Positions 6,583 to 14,076 of a stretch of DNA of 15,079 nucleotides are shown here, piece after piece (position 1 is the first letter of the stretch; every line of letters starts with the position of its first letter). The DNA comes from DATKMG01 sp041476565 (GTDB taxonomy: Bacteria > Acidobacteriota > Terriglobia > Versatilivoradales > Versatilivoraceae), in assembly GCA_041476565.1 (NCBI GenBank), contig JBGOTQ010000167.1, positions 1 through 15,079 of the forward strand, read 5' to 3'. The position numbers were made by a program, and so were the translations under genes. The notes beneath the pieces were generated by a model. That model ran no database searches. It was not told the origin of the DNA and worked only from the letters and a program-made list of their open reading frames with translations.

Positions 6583-8166
6583 TTAACCTCTTCGAGCGTC
6601 CGGGCGGGTCAGGTACCCTGCCATGCTGAAAGTAAGGAGGTTCTTTCTTGACCCACTCTCGAGGGGGGACCCTGTAGCGGTCGAACCGACGTCTGTTACT
6701 TCCACTTCTGACAGTCTCAACTCCGACAGGTACGTTGTATTTCTGCTTTGAGATCGAAAGGTGCTTAGTAATTCCTGGGAGTATGTTCCGTTCGGGCTTC
6801 GGATCTCTCCTCCAAGACTTACGTCCCACCCATCACCTCTCTCAAGCGCCTGGAAGGATGTGATCCTCATCTGACGTGGGGCCAATTCCGCTAACTCTCG
6901 GGCCAAGGCACCCAGGGCCTTATGTTTATCCTGTAACCATTGCTGAGACGCGAGCCCTGCCAACACAAAGGATCGAAGTTCTATCAATCGCTGCGTCCTA
7001 TCTCCTTGCTTATCAATTGAGGTCAGATTCGTGGAATTAGGTTGAGTCTCTGCAATGACCCGGGCCGCTTCTCGACTAACCATCCACCACACAGTTGCTA
7101 ACCAGCAATACAAACCAAATCCTAAGGTGCTGACGACCAGACGCTTACTGATTGTCCGGCCCCGCTCTCGCAGCCGCTCGGGAAGGAAATCAATATACTC
7201 TTCAAATCGCCCGTGCAACGCGGCACTACACGGGATGCTATAAAGAGATACCGCTCCAGCCTGGCTTTCTTTGGCTGGTGCAACTCCTGTGTCGAAGAGG
7301 TTCCTAGTGTCGGAAAAGGGGCTAACCTGAAGATCGAAAGAGGTTTGAAGAGCCTCACAAACAGCCTGGATATTGCGGGAGTTACCATAAACCAGAATGC
7401 GGCCGATGATCTCGTTGCGAAACTGTTGCTTGAAATACTGGAAGGCGCGGCCCATTTCGAGTAACAACTGTCCAAAGTCCGTTGGTTGCCCGGCCTCCCT
7501 GTCAGCAAGCCGCTCGGCCGGATTGCCAGTTAAGAACCGTCTTTCCATCGCCCACACACCAGCCCGGAAGAGGGTGATCATGCCATCCCACTCGTTGACT
7601 TCTACCAAGGCCACGTTTGGGACATCTCCGGCATCGGCATCACGCATCAGGTGGCAAACCATCTGTGAATGAGATGTCAATCCGATGGGCTGCAACCCCT
7701 TCTGCTCCAGCACTTCCACAATTGCCTCTGCCAGGTGTTTGGGTATCTGGGCGCAAAGGACCCTTTCCACGACCCGGCCGGCCTCCTGTTGTTTGCCAAA
7801 AGACCAAGAGGAAAAGGCAGCCTGCTCTTTACCAGGGCTTCCCGCCCGACTCATTTCCCGCTGCATGGTCTTTTTGCGCTCTTCACCTCGCATTGGGGGG
7901 ATGCTCACCGTTTGATGATGGATGAGCGGCGAGTTCATGACGACCGCGATCTCGCGAAAAGGGAGGTTACCACTGAGGACTTCTCTTATCGCTGTCAGGG
8001 TTGAGTTCATGTCTCGAGGAACAATAGTCAGTTCTGCCAGTAGCCTCAACCTGAGGGGATCACACTGTGCTTCTACGGAGTATAGATGGAGATTCAATGG
8101 CCGGACGTCCAACAGCAGGAACGGCCTGTTGCGGCGATGAGAGGAAGAGAGAAACCGACTCAGCAT
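6583..8166 (-). CDS. PilM-PilN fusion (GspL/MshI-like) inner-membrane assembly protein
   Basis: This 527-residue protein joins two parts that are separate genes in most type IV pilus loci. Residues about 14-318 match the PilM actin-like fold: an opening strand FLLLDVRPLNLHLYSVE (16-32), a central ALVEVNEWDGMITLFRAG region (186-203) and RILVYGNSRNIQAVCEAL (256-273). Residues 325-337 (IDFLPERLRERGR) are the PilN cytoplasmic motif, which in PilN reads roughly INLLPxR and docks in PilM. A membrane helix (343-363) and a periplasmic coiled-coil/ferredoxin-like segment to the end follow. The Gly-rich phosphate loop expected in nucleotide-binding PilM (DIGSS-like) reads DVRPL here, so ATP binding may be lost, as in GspL. 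The role would be to connect the ATPase to the PilO/P partners. The gene begins 3 nt after the second pseudopilin gene, with a GAGGTAG ribosome site overlapping that gene's stop codon. Confidence 0.82.
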   Translation of the reverse strand: MLSRFLSSSHRRNRPFLLLDVRPLNLHLYSVEAQCDPLRLRLLAELTIVPRDMNSTLTAIREVLSGNLPFREIAVVMNSPLIHHQTVSIPPMRGEERKKTMQREMSRAGSPGKEQAAFSSWSFGKQQEAGRVVERVLCAQIPKHLAEAIVEVLEQKGLQPIGLTSHSQMVCHLMRDADAGDVPNVALVEVNEWDGMITLFRAGVWAMERRFLTGNPAERLADREAGQPTDFGQLLLEMGRAFQYFKQQFRNEIIGRILVYGNSRNIQAVCEALQTSFDLQVSPFSDTRNLFDTGVAPAKESQAGAVSLYSIPCSAALHGRFEEYIDFLPERLRERGRTISKRLVVSTLGFGLYCWLATVWWMVSREAARVIAETQPNSTNLTSIDKQGDRTQRLIELRSFVLAGLASQQWLQDKHKALGALARELAELAPRQMRITSFQALERGDGWDVSLGGEIRSPNGTYSQELLSTFRSQSRNTTYLSELRLSEVEVTDVGSTATGSPLESGSRKNLLTFSMAGYLTRPDARRG

Positions 8167-8169
8167 AAT

Positions 8170-8988
8170 CTACCTCAGTATGATGGTCTGTTGCAGTGCA
8201 TTGCCACCTCGACAGAAAACGATCACTGTGTTCGTGATGGGAACTTGGAGCCCTGGGCCATCGGGATCGGCCGTGACTGTAATTGCATGTATGCCTCGAG
8301 ATAAGGTGGCCGAAAAGGGAGAGGGACCGGGAAAAGGCGCCAGGGAGGCTTGCGCGCCATTGTTAGTCAAGTAGATGACTGTACTCTGAACACCGGGATT
8401 GTCAACGTAGACAGGAGGGGCGGAGCTATTGTCAAGTACCTTGATCGAAATGTTGACCGTCGTGGTCAAATCGTTGTTGGTCAAGGGATTGGACGGGTAG
8501 GTCAGATCATCGATGGTTCCCATTGTGTGATCAGCCCCGGCGCTCCGAATGCAACCAAGACCCACGACCCCGTAATCAAAAGGAGTACCCCATGCATCCA
8601 CGGGTTGGCCTGTTGCGTCCAGTCCATCCGTCAAGTAAGGTCCCCGCCACCCCATGCCAACTGCGCCCATATTTCCCGTGTTGTAAAGAGGCAACGCACC
8701 TCGGGTGGACAATTCCGTCAATGTAGCGGGCAACCGCCCCATGTCGGAAAGAAATCCGCCTCCCTGCTCTCCGTCTGCACCCATAATAGCTTCGTAGATC
8801 AGGTGTTCGCGCTGCCGCGTGCTATCCTCGCGCGAGCTGTTAATGCTGCGCGTTGCCAGCGGAGCCAATGCGCCAGCCAGGATAGCCATGACGGCAATGA
8901 CCACAATGATTTCGATCAACGTGAAGCCCTGTTGTCTTCCAGGGCTGTTGACTCTTCGTGAGAGAGTTGTTTTCTGATTTGTCTCCAT
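8170..8988 (-). CDS. Second pseudopilin, GspG-like, with long C-terminal beta extension
   Basis: 272 residues. A 21-residue basic prepilin leader ends in Gly21. Cleavage there would give the class III N-terminus FTLIEIIVVIAVMAILAGA with Phe+1 and Glu+5, followed by the hydrophobic helix (22-44) shared by all pseudopilins. The middle part follows the GspG plan: MGRLP (83-87), GWRGPYLTDGLD (113-124), then VDAWGTPFDYG (130-140) replacing the usual DPWG loop, and SAGADHTMGTIDD (149-161) where GspG has its calcium-binding Asp loop. Most GspG proteins end near there. This one continues for about 110 residues (163-272) of strand-forming sequence, for example TTVNISIKVLDN, QSTVIYLTNNG and RGIHAITVTADPDG. 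It could be a minor or tip pseudopilin or an alternative major subunit. Start and stop are tightly coupled to the flanking genes (3-nt gaps). Confidence 0.85.
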   Translation of the reverse strand: METNQKTTLSRRVNSPGRQQGFTLIEIIVVIAVMAILAGALAPLATRSINSSREDSTRQREHLIYEAIMGADGEQGGGFLSDMGRLPATLTELSTRGALPLYNTGNMGAVGMGWRGPYLTDGLDATGQPVDAWGTPFDYGVVGLGCIRSAGADHTMGTIDDLTYPSNPLTNNDLTTTVNISIKVLDNSSAPPVYVDNPGVQSTVIYLTNNGAQASLAPFPGPSPFSATLSRGIHAITVTADPDGPGLQVPITNTVIVFCRGGNALQQTIILR

Positions 8989-8991
8989 ATA

Positions 8992-10194
8992 TTACTTGTT
9001 GATGGAGGCTCCGAACCTATAGATCGGCAGCAGAATCGCCAGCGCAAGAAACAACACCAATCCACCCATTACCACCAGGATCAGAGGCTCAAGAACGGTG
9101 AAGATCTGCCTGATTGAGGCTGGAACCTCACGGTCATAGTATTGAGAGACTTTCTTAAGCGTTTTTTCAAGGTTCCCAGTCTCCTCACCGGCAGCCAGCA
9201 TTTGCACGACAAAAGGCGGGAATTCTCCTGAATGCCTCATTCGACGGGTTATTGACTCGCCGACTTCGACCCCCTGGCGAATGGTCTTAACCGCATCGGC
9301 AATGACTAGATTCCCGACCAGGCCCTCGACGATATTCAGCGCATTCAACGCATCAATACCCGCGCTGTTCAGAATGCTCAGGTGGTGAGCAAAATAGGAC
9401 ATGGCAATTTTCCGCTGAAGGTCTCCCAATAACGGAATAGCCAGCTTGAAGCGATCGATCCAGAAACGCCCTTGAGCCGTCTTACCCAAAAGCACCCAAC
9501 CAAGGACCAGAAATACGATCAAGAGGAGCAGCACATACCAATAATGGTTAAATGCCCTGGTAGCTTCAATGACTATCCTGGTGGGAAGAGGGAGGGCGAC
9601 ATTTAACTGTTGGAGGAGTATTACGAATTTGGGAAGCGTGTAAGTCATCAGGAGAACCGCCACGCCCCCGATTAAAGTCAAGAGGACAATGGGATATGTG
9701 CTGCTCTGTTTGACCAGGGCCGCGATCTCCTTCTTCCATTCCAGGTGAGCCACCAATTCCAGGAGACGTTCGTCCAATTGTCCCGTAGTCTCTCCCGCCC
9801 TGACCATTTGAAAATAGTGTTCGTCAAAAACCTTAGGATAGAGCTGAAGGGCTTCCGACAAGGTGGAGCCCGAGGAAATTCGAGCGATAAGGTCTTCTAT
9901 GAATAAGCGATATTTCGTGCTTGGATTCTCTCTAGCTAGCGACTGGAGTGCTTCCAAAAGAGGAATACCTGCCTCCAGGAAAGCAGCCAAGTGGATGGTG
10001 AAGCCCAGCAGTTCCCTATTCGGAAGTTTGAAGGTCTCGGGACGGACAGTGCCCTGGCTGTACTCCTTAGCGCTCAGGAGAAACAAATCCTGCTGGCGCA
10101 AAGTGGCGTAAAGAACGTCTTCGTTGGAAGCAACGGCGGTCCCGTACTGGTTGGTGCCATTGTCTGCCCGAGCCCGGTATTCGAAGACTGGCAT
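8992..10194 (-). CDS. gspF: GspF/PilC/MshG inner-membrane platform protein
   Basis: 400 residues, the standard length for the family. There are two copies of the T2SSF cytoplasmic helical domain, at about 64-187 and 266-390. Each carries the diagnostic Gly-Glu loop: AGETTGQL (133-140) and AGEETGNL (335-342). Membrane helices are evident at about 168-187, 219-237 and 370-391. The N-terminus MPVFEYRARADNG is typical of GspF/PilC. The protein sits in the inner membrane, contacts the hexameric ATPase and is thought to turn its movement into pseudopilin addition. Its ATG begins 1 nt after the gspE stop codon, and gspE-gspF adjacency is conserved in T2SS, T4P and MSHA loci. No anomaly is visible. 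Confidence 0.95.
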   Translation of the reverse strand: MPVFEYRARADNGTNQYGTAVASNEDVLYATLRQQDLFLLSAKEYSQGTVRPETFKLPNRELLGFTIHLAAFLEAGIPLLEALQSLARENPSTKYRLFIEDLIARISSGSTLSEALQLYPKVFDEHYFQMVRAGETTGQLDERLLELVAHLEWKKEIAALVKQSSTYPIVLLTLIGGVAVLLMTYTLPKFVILLQQLNVALPLPTRIVIEATRAFNHYWYVLLLLIVFLVLGWVLLGKTAQGRFWIDRFKLAIPLLGDLQRKIAMSYFAHHLSILNSAGIDALNALNIVEGLVGNLVIADAVKTIRQGVEVGESITRRMRHSGEFPPFVVQMLAAGEETGNLEKTLKKVSQYYDREVPASIRQIFTVLEPLILVVMGGLVLFLALAILLPIYRFGASINK

Positions 10195-10195
10195 G

Positions 10196-11893
10196 TTAGA
10201 ACTCCTCTTGAGTCACCTTGATAGCCTCCTCAAGGGTTGTCAGTCCTGCCAGCACCTTTCCCATAGCGTCATGGTAAAGTGTAACCATTCCTTGATCCTG
10301 CGCCACCTGCATAATGTCCCGAATGGGTGCCCGATTCACGATCAGGGTTTGCACTTCCGGGGTGACTTTCAACACCTCGTACAGGGCGCCCCGCCCGCGG
10401 TATCCACTGTTGTTACATTCCGGGCAACCACGACCACGGTAGTAAGCCTGAGCACCGGCAGGAGGCAGGTGAAGTTTCTCTAGGAGCCACTCGTCCGGTG
10501 TGCACGATTGCTTACAGGTTGGACAAATCTTGCGGAAGAGGCGCTGCGCCACCACCAGGATCAGAGTCGAAGCAAGGATGTGAGGAGATTGCCCCATTTC
10601 AACGAGCCGTGGAATTGCGCCAGTCGCGTTATTTGTGTGCATGGTCGACAAAACCAAATGGCCGGTTAGCGCCGCGCGCAAAGACATTTCCGCGGTCTCG
10701 CCATCGCGGATTTCACCCACCAGGATCACGTCGGGATCCTGTCGGAAAAAGGATCGCAGTCCTGAAGCAAACGTGAGCCCGGCCTTGATGTTGATTTGAG
10801 CCTGACGGATTAAGGGAATCTCATATTCCACCGGATCCTCGAGGGTCATGATATTTTTTTCTAAGGAGTTAATGAAATTGAGAGCACAGTAGAGAGTAGT
10901 GGTTTTTCCAGATCCCGTCGGGCCCGTGGCCAGAATCATTCCGTAGGGTCGAACCAGCGCTTTGTGCAGGTCTGCCAGATTGTGCTCGGTGAATCCGAGT
11001 TGATCCAATCCCGCAATGAGTTTGCTCTTATCCAGAAAGCGCAGAACGATGTTCTCCCCAAAGATGGCCGGGAAAAAGGAAGCCCGAATGTCCACGGTAC
11101 GCTTGTCGGTCGTGAACGAGATACGCCCATCCTGGGGCAAACGATTTTCGGCGATGTTGGCGCCCGCCATGATCTTAAGACGAGCGGTGACAGCCGGAAA
11201 AATCTTTCGGGGGAGCGAATTCCCCAGCACTAGAATGCCATCGATCCGATATCGGGTTCGGACCAGGGGCTTTTCCGGCTCGATATGCAGGTCTGTTGCC
11301 CCCTTCTGAATACAGTTCAACAGCAACGTGTCGACCAGGCGGATGATCGGGGGCTCCTCGGCAGCCGCCGCCGTCTCGCCATCAGGCAGGTCTTGGCTGG
11401 CGAGACGAATGAATTCATCAATCTCCTCCGTCATGGACTTCGGATGTTTGTAAAGTCGAATAATGGCTCGGTGGATGGCATCCTCGGAAGAGGACACCGC
11501 TCGAACCATGACATTGTTTCGGCTTTCAATCTCCGAGAGGGTGACCACGTCGTAAATGTTGGCCAGAGCCAAAGTCAGCACGCCGTTCTCGAAGCTCACC
11601 GGCAGGATCTTGCGGTCTCGTGCCATTTTTTCAGGCACCGTGGCGAGGCACTCGGGCGTGACTTCCAGTCGATCGAGGTCAATGTGTTCCGTGCCGAATT
11701 GATCGGCCAGAGCGACTGACAACGACTCCGGAGAGACAAAACCCAGCTTGATGAGGATCTCCCCCAACAGCTCGCCCGTTCTCTTTTGCTGCTGGAGAGC
11801 AATGGCAAGTTGGGGGGGCGAAATCAATCCCTTCCCCACCAACTGCTCGCCGAGAAATCCCTTCTTGCGGGTCGTATCGGTGGTTTGAGCCAT
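10196..11893 (-). CDS. gspE: GspE/PilB/MshE-type assembly ATPase with MshEN domain
   Basis: 565 residues; the hexameric cytoplasmic motor that drives pseudopilus assembly. An N-terminal MshEN (T2SSE_N) domain carries two 24-residue motifs, at 13-36 (FLGEQLVGKGLIS...QQQ) and 42-65 (LLGEILIKLGFVS...ADQ), separated by five residues. This is the arrangement of c-di-GMP-binding MshEN domains. A linker and the N2 domain follow (RYRIDGIL 214-221). The AAA+-like core has Walker A GPTGSGKTT (324-332), the Asp box TLEDPVEYE (350-358), Walker B ILVGEIRD (390-397) and the His box GHLVLSTMHT (411-420). A zinc-binding element has CPTC at 457-460 and CPEC at 490-493, the four-Cys motif of assembly rather than retraction ATPases. 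The first MshEN motif begins with Phe13 where Arg is usual. The start lies 12 nt after the upstream pseudopilin gene. Confidence 0.95.
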   Translation of the reverse strand: MAQTTDTTRKKGFLGEQLVGKGLISPPQLAIALQQQKRTGELLGEILIKLGFVSPESLSVALADQFGTEHIDLDRLEVTPECLATVPEKMARDRKILPVSFENGVLTLALANIYDVVTLSEIESRNNVMVRAVSSSEDAIHRAIIRLYKHPKSMTEEIDEFIRLASQDLPDGETAAAAEEPPIIRLVDTLLLNCIQKGATDLHIEPEKPLVRTRYRIDGILVLGNSLPRKIFPAVTARLKIMAGANIAENRLPQDGRISFTTDKRTVDIRASFFPAIFGENIVLRFLDKSKLIAGLDQLGFTEHNLADLHKALVRPYGMILATGPTGSGKTTTLYCALNFINSLEKNIMTLEDPVEYEIPLIRQAQINIKAGLTFASGLRSFFRQDPDVILVGEIRDGETAEMSLRAALTGHLVLSTMHTNNATGAIPRLVEMGQSPHILASTLILVVAQRLFRKICPTCKQSCTPDEWLLEKLHLPPAGAQAYYRGRGCPECNNSGYRGRGALYEVLKVTPEVQTLIVNRAPIRDIMQVAQDQGMVTLYHDAMGKVLAGLTTLEEAIKVTQEEF

Positions 11894-11905
11894 TGTCAGG
11901 CAGTC

Positions 11906-12508
11906 TCACTTCATCCGGTACCCAATATCGTCACCCACCGTAGCCAGCACCCCGTTGGCTGGAATGGCCTGGGCAAAGGGAGTTTGGATGATGCCATCCG
12001 GTCCAGCAGACAGCACCCACACCGCATTGGCCCCAGCAAAATTGCCAACATTGACAGCGTACCGGTTCCCCCATGGATCGGCCGGAAGGTTATTCTGGTA
12101 AGGGCCTCTCCAGGAAATTTCGCCCACTACGGGGTAGGCATTAGCAACCGCGTTTTTGGGTTGATTGCTGATGAGATGATAGGCCAGGAGGTCGGCATTA
12201 GCCGCAGCTGGGGCAAGCACCCAGTTAGCAGTCCCCGCCCCGGCGTTGGTAGGGGTATTCCCATCGCCGACCACGAGGATCAAGGCAAAAGCTGCAGGGG
12301 CACTCTTGGTGGGCCACATTCCAACATCCTTGAAGAAACTGGCACAGGCCGCTCCAACCACCAAGGCATCGTTTTGGGCCCGGGCTCTCTTTGAATCGCC
12401 AATATGCTTGACCACGCTAGGCGTGATAATGCCGGCCAGCAAAGCCACCACCGCGATCGCCACGATCACTTCGATCAGGGTAAATCCCTTAACACTTGAT
12501 TTCTTCAT
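11906..12508 (-). CDS. gspG: GspG-type major pseudopilin
   Basis: 200 residues. A short basic leader MKKSSVKG is followed by the prepilin peptidase site and the helix FTLIEVIVAIAVVALLAGIITP (9-30), with Glu at mature position +5. The C-terminal half is clearly GspG: a GMWPT turn (63-67), WRGPYQNNLPADPWGNRYAV (133-152) and VLSAGPDG (165-172), ending near DDIGYR (193-198). The DPWG and GPDG loops are the calcium-binding site of T2SS major pseudopilins. It is longer than standard GspG (about 140 residues) because of an Ala/Gly/Asn-rich insertion at about 68-128. It is the first gene of the operon and has the best ribosome site, as expected for the most abundant subunit. A competing view is a type IVa major pilin, but the DPWG loop argues for a T2SS-type subunit. 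Confidence 0.92.
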   Translation of the reverse strand: MKKSSVKGFTLIEVIVAIAVVALLAGIITPSVVKHIGDSKRARAQNDALVVGAACASFFKDVGMWPTKSAPAAFALILVVGDGNTPTNAGAGTANWVLAPAAANADLLAYHLISNQPKNAVANAYPVVGEISWRGPYQNNLPADPWGNRYAVNVGNFAGANAVWVLSAGPDGIIQTPFAQAIPANGVLATVGDDIGYRMK

Positions 12509-12735
12509 TCTTGTATCTCCTTTGTTACGAGTGAGTAGATAAACTGGGCATGCATCCTAGCTTGCCACAATGATTCTGCAATCAATCTATCGGTTTTCCA
12601 TTCTCCAACTTTAATAAAACTTGCGCCTTGTTAGGGTTAAAGCCAACATGGCTCAATCGGTTCTTACGGGTCTTGACCGAGCAGTCTCTGCGGAATCCAA
12701 ATAGATTGCTTTGTCCATTTCGAAAGGGAGCCGGT
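12509..12735. other. Divergent intergenic region between the secretion operon and the aminotransferase gene
   Basis: This AT-richer stretch must hold the operon promoter (minus strand) and possibly that of the aminotransferase (plus strand). I see a 14-nt inverted repeat TGATT-CTGC-AATCA at 12571-12584 and a GCATGCAT tract at 12548-12555. On the minus strand, TTGCAG and TAGGAT with a 16-nt gap form a weak sigma-70-like pair, not strong enough to call. A sigma-54-like match has the wrong spacing. No small gene is visible; the plus-strand frame open from 12628 lacks coding character before 12748. Confidence 0.5.
12516..12522 (-). promoter_or_regulatory. Ribosome binding site of the first pseudopilin gene
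   Basis: The minus strand reads AAGGAGA with 7 nt before the ATG at 12508. This is the strongest Shine-Dalgarno sequence in the operon and fixes the pseudopilin start so that the leader is only eight residues. Confidence 0.8.
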
Positions 12736-12741
12736 AAGGAG
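12736..12741 (+). promoter_or_regulatory. Ribosome binding site that sets the aminotransferase start
   Basis: AAGGAG is placed 6 nt before the ATG at 12748. It excludes the longer reading frame that is open from a TTG at 12628, whose extra 40 residues do not resemble the family's N-terminus. Confidence 0.8.
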
Positions 12742-12747
12742 TTGCCA

Positions 12748-14076
12748 ATGATGACCATTGACGTTGAAAGCGCTGGGCATGAATTTGTCTTGCATGCGGT
12801 GCAGAGAAAGAAGTCGGTTGTTTTCGATCGGGCTCAAGGTTCTCGTTTGTGGGACATCCACGGGAAGGAATATCTCGATACGATGTCAGGGTCGGCAGGC
12901 CCGGCCATGGTGGGCCACGCCCATCCGCTGGTGGCAGAGGCGGTGGCCCGCCAGATGGCTCGCTTACCGTCGGTGAACATCCTGCATGGCAGTGTACCGG
13001 TCATTGAATTTTGCGTCAGGCTGGCTGAGCTCGCTCCGGCTGGGCTTTCCAAGACATTTCTTTGCGCGGGCGGGGGGGAAGCTATCGAAGCAGCTGTTAA
13101 GTTCGCTATCCGTGTCACAGGGCACGGCGAAGTCTTTTCGCTCACAGGGGCCTATCATGGGATGTCGCTCGCCACGATGAGCCTTTGCGGAATGCCTTCT
13201 CATCGCCAGTGGTACCCTGGCGGGGTGGGATGGCCGACTTTTCGCCAAGTCCCTGCCGCTGACCCTTACCGGTCTTCATTCGGTTTGGAGGGTCCCAATA
13301 ATTGGAAGGCCGCAGTCCAGGCGCTGGAATCTGCGTTAGACGGCGGTTATCGACAAGTGGCAGCACTGGTCATGGAAGTGGTTCAAGGGCCAGCAGGTCA
13401 TATTGTTTTCCCTCGAGAGTACTACCATGAGGTCCAGCGTGTTTGCCAGGAGCGCAAGGTGTTGCTGATCGTGGATGAAATCCAAACAGGCCTCGCCCGC
13501 TGCGGCAGGCTATGGGCTTGCGACCTCTTCGACATCAAACCCGATATTCTTGTCCTTGGAAAAGCGTTGGGCGGCGGCGTGCCAATCGGGGCCTTCATCA
13601 CCCGCAAGGAACTGGTCACAGAAGGCCTCGAAACTGAACCCTGGCATATCTTGACCTTTATGAATCAACCGTTAGGGGCAGCCGCTGGCTTGGCGGTGCT
13701 TGAAGTGCTGGAAAAAGAACGGCTGGTAGAACGGGCTCAAAGCCTGGGTATTCAAGCAACAGCCAGGTTTAAGGAAATGTCACGGCGTTACTCCGTGATC
13801 GGTGATGTGCGTGGTCCTGGGCTTTTCATTGGAATCGACTTTGTCGAGGACCGAGCCAGCAAGGCTCCAGCCACTGCAGCCTGTGAGGAGGCATGGGAAT
13901 TCGCGCTCGAACGAGGTTTGATCGTACAGTTTGGTGGAGCGGCCGACAATGTACTCAAATTTAAGCCGCCTCTGACGGTCCCGGAGGATGATTTCGAGAG
14001 GATGTTGAGCCTGATAGATGAGACGGCAGCCTTTATTGAGCGGAAGGTGCGAGCTGGCTCCTCTGTGAGAAGCTAA
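12748..14076 (+). CDS. Class-III PLP-dependent aminotransferase, 2,2-dialkylglycine decarboxylase-like
   Basis: 442 residues, soluble, fold type I. Class-III landmarks in order: GHAHP (56-60), the phosphate-binding CAGGGEAIEAAVKFA region (106-120), AYHGMS (135-140), LIVDEIQTGLARCGRLWA (240-257) with Asp243 contacting the PLP ring nitrogen, and LVLGKALGGGVPIGAF with Lys272 as the Schiff-base lysine. A C-terminal small domain contains GDVRGPGLFIGIDFVED and KFKPPLTVPEDD. Asp243 and Lys272 fall at the same numbers as I recall for Burkholderia dialkylglycine decarboxylase, and general similarity to that protein is good. However, the Trp before HGM is Tyr136, and the substrate-carboxylate Arg of DGD is Lys404. 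It may therefore be an ordinary amine or amino-acid aminotransferase with another substrate. The ORF converges on a GNAT gene with interlocked stop codons. Confidence 0.88.
   Translation: MMTIDVESAGHEFVLHAVQRKKSVVFDRAQGSRLWDIHGKEYLDTMSGSAGPAMVGHAHPLVAEAVARQMARLPSVNILHGSVPVIEFCVRLAELAPAGLSKTFLCAGGGEAIEAAVKFAIRVTGHGEVFSLTGAYHGMSLATMSLCGMPSHRQWYPGGVGWPTFRQVPAADPYRSSFGLEGPNNWKAAVQALESALDGGYRQVAALVMEVVQGPAGHIVFPREYYHEVQRVCQERKVLLIVDEIQTGLARCGRLWACDLFDIKPDILVLGKALGGGVPIGAFITRKELVTEGLETEPWHILTFMNQPLGAAAGLAVLEVLEKERLVERAQSLGIQATARFKEMSRRYSVIGDVRGPGLFIGIDFVEDRASKAPATAACEEAWEFALERGLIVQFGGAADNVLKFKPPLTVPEDDFERMLSLIDETAAFIERKVRAGSSVRS

Noticed and set aside
12550..12567. Sigma-54-like promoter on the minus strand upstream of the pseudopilin gene (TGGCAAGC...TGCA)
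   Set aside because: The distance between the GG and GC elements is 11 nt instead of the strict 10, and the -12 box is poor. Tempting because pilin genes are often sigma-54 dependent, but not supported.
12628..12747. N-terminal extension of the aminotransferase from a TTG codon
   Set aside because: The extension is unlike the family, and a strong AAGGAG precedes the ATG at 12748.
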